From the IMG/VR virus record IMGVR_UViG_3300044731_000044, positions 1 to 31,912 of that record: DNA of 31,912 nucleotides. The stretch is one strand, 5' to 3'. Of the stretch, positions 1 to 8,200 are shown piece after piece. This DNA comes from a virus. How positions within the stretch are numbered: position 1 is the stretch's first letter; every line of letters begins with the position of its first letter. A model generated the notes under the pieces. It had not been told where the DNA came from, searched no databases, and saw only the letters and a program-made list of their open reading frames with translations. The position numbers were made by a program, and so were the translations under genes.

Positions 1-308
1 GATGCGGTGGTGATATCCGCGCCGTTGACCGCAAGATCGCCGGTAACGACGGTGTTCGCGCCGTTGACCGCAAGATCGCCGGTAACGACCGTGTTCGCGT
101 TGTTGATCGTGGTCGTGCCGGTCGCCGCGCCGAGCGATACCGTCGTGGCTGCTCCGCCAATGTTCAATGTCGTGGCATTGGCGTTGAATACGGTTGCCGT
201 TCCGGTCGCGCTCGTGGTGATGTCAGCGCCGTTGACAGCAAGATCGCCAGGCAGAGTCACCGTGTTCAGGAACGTGATCTGGTCCGAGGTTGGTTTGGTC
301 ATTGCCAT
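1..308 (-). CDS. Tail fibre-like protein, 5' part only (runs off the window)
   Basis: An open frame of 102 codons from ATG at 308 continues past base 1, so only the N-terminal part is seen. It starts MAMTKPTSDQ and then carries cassettes with the motifs TGDLAVNGAD, NATTLNIGGAATTVSLGAATG and twice TVVTGDLAVNGA. The same cassette occurs at residues 372-425 of the tailspike just upstream, so the two are partial paralogues. Low-complexity Gly/Ala/Thr/Val repeats of this kind are common in phage fibre shafts. It begins 12 bases after the tailspike stop and is probably co-transcribed with it. There is no strong Shine-Dalgarno sequence; the second ATG at 302 is an alternative start. A role as a second fibre or receptor-binding subunit is inferred from position and repeats. 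Confidence 0.75.
   Translation of the reverse strand, partial: MAMTKPTSDQITFLNTVTLPGDLAVNGADITTSATGTATVFNANATTLNIGGAATTVSLGAATGTTTINNANTVVTGDLAVNGANTVVTGDLAVNGADITTA
21..98 (-). repeat. Two tandem 39-base repeats in the fibre gene
   Basis: Two adjacent 39-base units (21-59 and 60-98) differ at one base. Each encodes 13 residues of the TVVTGDLAVNGA type. The unit length is a multiple of three, so copy-number change would keep the frame and only lengthen or shorten the shaft. A degenerate further copy lies upstream in the same gene around 225-260. Confidence 0.85.
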
Positions 309-320
309 TTCAAGATCCGA

Positions 321-2174
321 TCAACGGAAGATTGCTACCGCCACTTGTGGAGTATCAACAAGGCTACCCGCCGAGTTTAAGGTTCCAATTGGGCACATTA
401 CAGTTGATTTGGCGGCATTCGTTGTGCCGATTGAGAAGGTGTCTAGTTGGTAGACAGAACCAGTACTTGTACCGCTCTGTCCGCCCGATGAACCAGTCAC
501 GCAATAGTTCGCGTCTGGCATCGCTGTGGCAAAATTGACAAAGTATTGGCCAGTTGGCGAAGCCGAATAGGAAACGCTATGTACGTTGGCCTTTTCGCGC
601 ATGGTCGCGTATCGCAATGTGCAATTTCCGCTTGTGGTCAGCGACGTACCAGCCGTATAGGTAAACGTGTTTGTGCCAACGCTTGCAATTACATAGTTGC
701 CATCCACACCCGTACCGCTTGTTATGTCAACCGATGCGACATGGCCCGCCAGATGGCCGTGAGCATTCAATGTCACGGTAACAGTCGTTCCAGACTGCGA
801 ATATGTTGCGCTGGTTGATATAAGTCCAGCAGCAACGCCGTGCGCGTTGACCCATGCCCTGCATCCATACACGGGCGCAATCGAACCATAGCCAGCGTTC
901 ATCGACAGGTTGCCGACGCTGACGGTTCCGGCTGATGCGCCAAGCGCAACAGCAGTCGCCGCTCCGCCGATGTTCACCGTTGTTGCGGTCGCGTTGACGA
1001 GAGTGGCTGTCGCGCTGGTGGTAGTGATGTCACCGCCGTTGACGGCTAAATCGCCCGTTACTGTTGCGTTGCCACTGATCGTTGCGTTGCCGCTGATCGT
1101 TGCGTTGCCGCTGATCGTTGCGTTGCCGCTGATCGTTGCGGTGCCTGCGTATTGCGAAATGCTGTTGACCGTACCGCCAACAATCGTCACAGAACCAAAC
1201 GACACGAACGATCCGGCCACCGTGCCAGTGATCGCATACGAACCTCCTGGCACGTACACCGGGTTCGGGTTGCTCGCAGTCCATGCGTTGTTGAACGCAG
1301 CAGTATCGTCGATGACACCGTTGCCAACGGCTCCGAAGTCCTTGACGCTGACCGTGTCACCGAACTTGCTCGCCGCACTGCGTGCGACTGCTCCTGTCCC
1401 GGTCGGCGTGTACACAACAAGATCGGCGCCTGTGCTTCCGATTGCATCCGTGAGGAAGTTCACGAACTCAATGTTGTCCGTGCCAGCTACTGGAGCCTGT
1501 GAGAACGTTAGCGTCGTTCCGCCAATGGTGTACGTGCTGCGCTGTTGGTAAATGCCACCGATGTAGACCTGGGCGCTGTTGCCCAGCGCGCCAGGGTCGC
1601 TCGCCAGCGTGAAAACCGTCTGCGAACCCGTGCCGCTAAACACCTGCCGAGTAATCGTCGCCGGAGCACCGCTTGAGCCGCCGGTAACGGCGGTTGGCTC
1701 GCCATTGGCATCGAACGCGAGGAACGCATTGGCACGCTGCGCTGCGGTTGGTAGCTGCATGTCAAGGCTACTGCCATCAGAAATCGGGATCTTCAGCGTT
1801 CGGTCACCGATGTCAGAAATCTGCTGAATCTGGATCGTGGACCTGTCAAATGAATCTGTAATGACCTCGGGATAAAACCCACCCTGATTGGTCAGGTCCG
1901 TTGGCTGGAGGTTTGCGATGTTGGAGGTAATCGTGACAGTGCTGGTTGCAGATGCCGCAACAACAACAGTCACAGTTCCACCAGGATTCGTGTTCTGATT
2001 GCCGTTCAGCGTGACCGTGTAATCAGAGTTCAGGACCAGCGTGCTTTCCACGCCAGTCGTGGTGTTCAGGCGGATTACCTGAAGATCCGCAGCAGCAAAC
2101 ACCTTGAACGTAAACGGCAACGCCGTTCCGCTCGTGAATGGTCCAGCGATTCGAGTCGTGCTGCTAATCGTCAT
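321..2174 (-). CDS. Tailspike/tail fibre with T7-fibre-like N-terminus and pectate-lyase-type segment
   Basis: This 617-residue protein should attach to the short tail and bind, possibly cleave, a surface glycan. Residues 1-165 (MTISSTTRIAGPF, then a beta-rich region ending TLKIP) resemble the T7 fibre N-terminal attachment domain. Residues 171-245 form a second beta domain with VYIGGIYQQ. Residues 275-340 contain SVKDFGAVGNGVIDDTAAF, the usual signature at the start of pectate-lyase-like tailspike beta-helices, but the helix is cut short. Four ISGNAT hexapeptides follow (346-371), then the GDLAVNG cassette (372-425). The C-terminus from 430 starts SIAPVYGCRAWVN, has an inserted Thr/Val-rich stretch, and ends with PDANYCV and VAIFR, as in other fibre tips. 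AGGAG lies 8 bases before the ATG. With so little beta-helix left, enzymatic activity is doubtful. Confidence 0.85.
   Translation of the reverse strand: MTISSTTRIAGPFTSGTALPFTFKVFAAADLQVIRLNTTTGVESTLVLNSDYTVTLNGNQNTNPGGTVTVVVAASATSTVTITSNIANLQPTDLTNQGGFYPEVITDSFDRSTIQIQQISDIGDRTLKIPISDGSSLDMQLPTAAQRANAFLAFDANGEPTAVTGGSSGAPATITRQVFSGTGSQTVFTLASDPGALGNSAQVYIGGIYQQRSTYTIGGTTLTFSQAPVAGTDNIEFVNFLTDAIGSTGADLVVYTPTGTGAVARSAASKFGDTVSVKDFGAVGNGVIDDTAAFNNAWTASNPNPVYVPGGSYAITGTVAGSFVSFGSVTIVGGTVNSISQYAGTATISGNATISGNATISGNATISGNATVTGDLAVNGGDITTTSATATLVNATATTVNIGGAATAVALGASAGTVSVGNLSMNAGYGSIAPVYGCRAWVNAHGVAAGLISTSATYSQSGTTVTVTLNAHGHLAGHVASVDITSGTGVDGNYVIASVGTNTFTYTAGTSLTTSGNCTLRYATMREKANVHSVSYSASPTGQYFVNFATAMPDANYCVTGSSGGQSGTSTGSVYQLDTFSIGTTNAAKSTVMCPIGTLNSAGSLVDTPQVAVAIFR
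1063..1149 (-). repeat. 18-base tandem repeat encoding ISGNAT hexapeptides
   Basis: Four nearly identical 18-base units (1063-1080, 1081-1098, 1099-1116, 1117-1134) and a diverged fifth (1135-1149) lie inside the tailspike gene. Each unit encodes the six residues ISGNAT. Hexapeptides of this sort can form a left-handed beta-helix or a flexible shaft. The near-identity at DNA level suggests recent expansion. Confidence 0.9.
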
Positions 2175-2213
2175 CCAATCGACTCCTAGAAGGCTTGAGG
2201 AAACCTAGAACCA

Positions 2214-2231
2214 GCCCGTTCTTGTACGGGC
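2214..2231 (-). other. Short intergenic hairpin before the tailspike gene
   Basis: A perfect 6-bp inverted repeat (2214-2219 with 2226-2231, GC-rich, 6-base loop) lies in the 61-base gap between the giant virion gene and the tailspike. On the minus strand no run of T follows it, so it is not a clear intrinsic terminator. Its upstream arm lies within the 10-base element that also follows two other stop codons in this window. Confidence 0.45.
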
Positions 2232-2234
2232 ACC
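2225..2234 (-). repeat. GGTGCCCGTA element, copy 3 (after the giant gene)
   Basis: The minus strand reads TGA-T-GGTGCCCGTA directly after the stop codon of the giant virion gene. Identical 10-mers follow the stop codons of the portal gene and of the large terminase gene. Function unknown. Confidence 0.7.
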
Positions 2235-2235
2235 A

Positions 2236-5200
2236 TCAACGCCGCACGCCTGTTGCGGGAGCAAGGACGTTCTCTGTCTCACCCTCGTATAGCGCATCCA
2301 ACCCATCCAGCGTGCGGTTGATCTGTGCCGATGGCAGGCCCGTGAACGCGCCGATGAGGTTGACGGCAGACTTTCGGAATGCCTTGTCAAATTCGCCCTG
2401 GCTTGCCTGCGTCGCAAAGTTGTATGTTTCGCCAACCGCTCGCAGGCCAGCAGGTCCGCCGTATCCCATGCGCGGTCCTTCGGCACCAGCAACGATCTTG
2501 CTGATCTCGCCAAACTCGCGGACGATGACCATCGTGCCCATCAAATAGGACAACTGCTCGGCAGCCAACTTGCGGGCAATGGCCTCGAGGTCTTCAGGTT
2601 CATCCTCTGTCTTCGGAACCATTGCCTTGCGGATCAACTGGCCCAGCACGACAGGCACCACGAACAGCATCGCATAGTCGGCAGCCAGCTTGCCCTTGTT
2701 CTTGGCAGTCATTGTCTGAACCGCAGCCATGTTGTAGACCGTGTTCATGTAACCGTAAAACACCGTGAACAACTTCAGGCCGGCACCGCCACGCTCAACT
2801 CGGCTCAAGTCCTTCAGCATGCCGCCGCCCTGCGAATCGATCACGGCCTGATCCGCCAGAGCAATGGATGTGTCCTCATCGCGGCCCTCGTACAGTGCCT
2901 TCTCGTAGGCACCGATCCAAGTCGGGACATCGACCATCCGCTGCATCCGCATCATCAGGAAATAGGTACCCATCTTGATGCGTCGCATGGCAACGCTATC
3001 GCCCTGCACCATGTTCCGCAGTTCGTTCAACTCGCGGAACTGCGTGCGAGAACGATTCGCCATGAAATCAGACTTCTCGTTGACCATCTTCATCGACAGC
3101 AACGGCGACTGTGCCACGGCTGCAATGCCACGACCGATCCACTTCACGCCGACCCTGACGATGGACTGGTTGAAACCAGTGATCTGCAATGCCGCGCTGA
3201 CCACGTTGAATCCGAGGCCGGCAGAACTGATGCCCTGCCGCAGGAAGTTCAATGCCATCTCTGCTTCGTTCTGCACGCCACGCTCGCCGGCAGCAACATC
3301 CTTGATCCACGTCTTCAACTGGCCGATGAACTCTGGTCCATACTTCTCACGCACGGCCTCATCAAACGCCTGCGACCGCATGAGCCGATTGGCCTGAATC
3401 AGCCATCGGTGCCACGACAGGTCATGGATGACCTCATTGACGCCGCCGTACATGCCAGCCAATGTGTAGAGCAGCGGTCGGCCCTTGACCTCCTTGACAC
3501 GCGACTTGGTGTAACTACGCCGCGTGGTCGCGCTGGTGAATGCACCAGCCAGGTCTCGCTTGGCAACCTCTGCGTCGGACATCGTTTCCGAACGCATGGA
3601 TGCTCGAGGGTCATACTTGATCGGGTAATAGCCACCGCGCAGCGTGACCGTCTTGCCATCCGCCGTCTGCACGATCATCGGCTTCGGCTCGACCCAATTC
3701 GGCTCCTTGCCGTACAGCTCGCGCTCCTTGGCAGCGATCTCCGGTCGGTATGTCTCGAAGTAGTCCCAGACCTGCTGGACGAGGTTCCATTCCTCCTCGG
3801 TCAGCGACTGGAGAATCGGCGTGATCTGCTCAATCGACCAGCCCTCGCCATCCAGTAGGCGTTGGATGTTGCCATCGTTGCCCATGTTCAGGGCAATGAC
3901 AAGCCTGGCCTCGCGGTTGAAACTGCGGTCCACGGTCGGGAAGTATTGGCCCTTGCCTCCCATCTTTCCGAGCTTGAAGATCGGAGCGAATATCGCCGTC
4001 AGGCGCTCGGTCGCCTGCGCCCGCATGGTCGTTTCCTTGTCGCCGGCATCGTTTGCCGAACGAATCAGGTAGTTCCACACTGGCCCGCCATCCTGTGCTC
4101 CGTCCAGGATCCGTGCGATGGATGCCGCCTTCAGGTGTGCGCCGACGAAACCCTTGAGCGTGGTGATGGCACGACCAATGTTCGTGGTCGCGGTACGAGC
4201 GTTCGCCTTGCGGTCGCCGGCATTGGCGATCACGCTTGTCACAATCTCGTCGCGGACCTTCTCGAAGTCGGCCTTCTCCGCAGCCAGCTTGATCTTCCGC
4301 TCGTTCTTGCTCATGAACTCGATCTGCTTCACGGCGTCCATGACCGCGTTAATTTCCGTGACGGTCAGGTTGCGCCACGGCCTGCGGTTCGATTCGGCCA
4401 GCACTTCAGGGTCGATGTCAGGCTCAAGCCCTTCGGCACGCTTGGCTTCGACCCACGCCGCTAGGTCGGCCCGGCGGGCCGCCTCGGCGCGGCTGATCGG
4501 TGCCAGTTCAAACCTGTCCAGAATGCCGGCGATCTGGTCGGCATAGTCCGCACCCATACGCTGGCGGTTGCTGTCACGCAGCACCCTGCGGAGGTATTTC
4601 AGTCCCTTCTGAATCGCGTCATCGGCTTTCTGCGCCTCGGTCGCCAGCGCGTTCTGGTAGAGCTGCTGGCGCTTGGCCTGGAGCATGATCTGCTCGCGAG
4701 TGGCGTCTGCACCGTACCGATCCCGCAGGCGCTTGGTATCGGCTCCTCGGGCCGCCTCAATGGCATCCCGTGACGCCCTAGCCTCCGCCGCCGCGTACTG
4801 GTCGGGCCGCAGGTCGCGGATAACTGTGTTTCCGACCGCGTCCACCGCAGCCTGCCTAGCGGCCTCCTGGATGACCCGGACGGGCTGGGTGGCCTTGGAC
4901 AGCCACCGGGCCTCAACGGCCACCAGACGGGCTCTGGCTTCGTTATGGATGGCCCTGTTGACCGCAGCCTCCTGCGCCTTCGGATCACCCATCTCGGAGT
5001 AGTCCCGGACCATGATTTCGTCTGTCCTAGCGTCCACCACCTCGCGCATGGGCTTGGCGTCGGCCAGCGCCTGTAGCAGGGCCGACCCGGCTGGGAAGCC
5101 AAACATCTCGGCCACGATGTCCGGGTGTAGCCCGTCCTCGGCCAGATAGCCGTACTTGCCACGGCCCATCTTTGCCATGTCCAGGCCCGGCACGAACTCG

Positions 5201-8200
5201 CGGGCCAGCGCCGTGTTGATCTTGTGGACGCCCTCAACCGTGGCCTCGCTGCCGTCCGGGCCGATCAGGGTGCCGCGCTTCAGGTATTCCATCGCCCGGT
5301 AGATCGGCTCCTGCCGTACCTCGGCCATCACCTGGTCGCGGATCTCCTTCCGCTGGGTGTCGTGTGCCTTCTGCAACTCCTTCAGCTTCTTGCTGCGGGC
5401 GTTGCTCATCCACTCGACCTGCTTCATCGTGTCTGCGGTCAGGGCCGCGATGGCCTCGTCGGTCGCCTCCTTCTGCATGGCCTGATACGCAGCCCATGTG
5501 GCATCATCCATGCCAGACTCGGCCTGGGTCTGGAACAGACCCTTCATGTTGTTCACCGCTTCGGCACGCTTGATCTGCTCCTCGCTCGCCAGCATCCGGT
5601 CGAACACGGCCCGGATCTCTGGCGTCAGGATCGGCAGGTCAGTGCCGAATTCGCGGCGGTAGATCGCGTTCAGGTCATCGCGCAGCGACTTGTAGACGCG
5701 CCGCATCCATGCCGCGATCCTGTCGAACACGCCGCGCATCTCGACGCTGGGAGCCTTGCCATCGAGCAGGTAGTCCTCGAAGTTGTAGGTGATCTTCTCT
5801 TCGAGCGGCCTGCGCTGCTCGAAGGTCAGCCCGTTGTACGTCGCCAGCCGTTCCTCGAAGGTTGCGCCGGCAACGCCCATGAACTTGAACAGTTCGTCCA
5901 GGTCAGCCTTGATCCTCGCCGGCGCGTCGGGCGCACTAGCAATGCGAAGATAAACTTCCACTTTGTAGTGGATGAGTTCATGGAACAGGGTGGTGACATC
6001 GGCACCCTTGTTGATGATCGTGGTCAGACGGCGCGGGTCGAATCCGCCTCGGGCTGGGCCTCGGGCTGCTTGCTCAAATCCGGCTCCTGCAAGCCGAGCA
6101 TCTTGGCGAAGAACGAGGTTTCCAATTCTTCGTTCTGCTCCTGCTGTGCGCTCTGCGGCGATGGTTGCGAGTTCTGCATCTACTTCCCCTATTGTAGCGT
6201 TGACAACATCCTGCGAAATGCCCTTCGCAAGGGCAAGTTTCGCTGCGGAGTTTGCGTAATCCGGAGCGGCATTGTCCTCGTATCCCGTCTGCCCTTCGTC
6301 GGCTGTCTTTGCGGCGTCGTACAGTCTCTTCTCCGGATACCAGAGAAGCGCCTGAAGATCGCTCATTGTCAGGCTTGGGAACTGCGTCTGAAGTTCAGCA
6401 AGTGCCTGTGCAAACACTTTGCGGATTCGCGCTCGCTCCGGAGGCCCGCTTGGTGCTTCCTTCTGACCATCAAGATACTTCGCGAGAGCGTTACCGAGTT
6501 TGCGGAACTCATCTCCATACGAAATCCGCTGCACTCCGCGTGTCGGCTCTCCGATGATTTTCGTGAACTTCGCTTGTGCCTTCTCGTCGGCGATTCCAAT
6601 CTTCGCCATTTCAAGTCGGTTTTCTTTCTTCGTGCTTGCCTTGTTGATAGCAGCGGCAAGCGAATCAAGATCATCCGTCGCCAACGACATCCCGACAATC
6701 GCCTCAAGTTGCTTCCGGTTCTTTGCCGGCATCGCCTTGATAATTCCGGCGAGTTGCTTTCTCTTTAGAACAATGTTTCGCTCATTGTCCTCGAGCAGCG
6801 TTCCAGTCCACCGGCCCCAGGTTCGCATCAGCCAACGATCCATAGTCAGCTGCTCGAAGTGGCCGTACAGATTCGCGAAGAAGCCGTTTCCGATCTTCGG
6901 GCCAAGTGCTGCCGCGCCATACACCTCGGTCGTAAGATTCTCTCCGCTGACGTTCTTGTTCGTGTACGCGATGACTTCCTTGACGGTCGTCTTGGAGGTC
7001 ATGAATTTTTCAACTTCGTCAATGCCATACTTATCGACAAGCTCGTTGAACAGTCCGAGACTTTCGTTGATGGCAATCTGCGCCGTACCAGCGCCGACGT
7101 TGGTCGGCATCTTTCCAGTTTGCTTGTATTCAGCGTAGGCGCGCTCCGCAAGTTCAAAGTTCTTGTCAACCTTGAGGCCGTTTGATGTAACCGCGAGCGC
7201 CCACGTGAATGCAAACTTTGCCCTCGGATCGATTGCGATCTCCGGATGAATCAATGACACAAGCCGAAGCGCCTTCGTGACCTTTTCGTTGTACCAGCCT
7301 ACCGCGTTCGGATTCGTTCGCAATGCGGTAATCGCGTCTGCTACTGCAACTCGAACGAGATACTGCTCGACATCTGGCGTGAACTGCGTCAGATCAATTC
7401 CAGCTTCTTTCGCGGCGGTATTTACCCGATCCTGAATCGCCTTCTTGAACTGCCTGTTGTTTCGGAATGTCTGTGTTCCAGCGAAATCAAATGAAGATTC
7501 GACATTCGATGCGGCATCAATCGTTGTAGGAACGCCAATCGCCGCCTGCTCAAAGATCCGTGGGCTGGTGATGTCGAAGCGGCGCGACAGCGGCACGATA
7601 TTGCCAGCCTCATCGCGGGTGACGGCGTCGGCGGATTTCACCTGTTCAGGTCGCGTGGCGACATAGAACGTAGAGAGGTATTGTTCCGTATTGCGGAGTG
7701 TGTCAATGTTCTGCTGCGAAATCGTTTCCAAATCGCCTTCGAGGATGCCCTCAATGCTCAACTCGCCTTCGCGCCATGTTGGATCGAACTGCGACTTCAC
7801 GTTCTCAATCTTGCCTGGATTCAGGTATAGATCCATGCGACGGCCATACCAACCTTCCGGCGAACTTGTCAGCCAGATGCCTGGTCCCGACTTGCCGCGC
7901 TCAATGTCGAACGATGTGAACGGCTGTTCCGATTCTGTGAAGTGATACACTGGAATCGTGTACCCACTTGCCCTCGCCGCTTCGTCCACCATGCGCTGCG
8001 CCGTCGCCATGTCGCCGCGCTCGACGGCAGCCATGTAGTCGGAGTCGATGCGGGCAGCCTGGTCGAACATCTCTGGTGCAATCGGAATCTGATCCAGCAC
8101 CTCAAGCACGTCCGTCTTCGTCAATGCGGCTTCGGTCTCCAGCCGAAGATCCTGATCGATGCCGGCATAACCAAGCTTCTTCGCCGCGATGACGATGTCA

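Noticed and set aside
7-453. Plus-strand frame of repetitive Val/Ala/Pro residues at the window start
   Set aside because: It is the complement of the fibre-gene repeats; the minus-strand reading gives family-typical fibre sequence.
1063-1149. Regular short repeats resembling a CRISPR array
   Set aside because: The units are contiguous with no spacers and code in frame for ISGNAT in the tailspike.
1-2174. A diversity-generating retroelement, as in BPP-1
   Set aside because: No reverse transcriptase gene, and no pair of template and adenine-variable repeats is visible at the fibre ends in this window.
5224-6768. Long open frame on the plus strand (514 codons) and similar ones at 11520-12857, 17203-18282 and 19774-20880
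   Set aside because: They lie wholly antisense to strongly supported virion genes, have no ribosome sites or recognisable motifs, and arise from the GC-rich third positions of the real genes.
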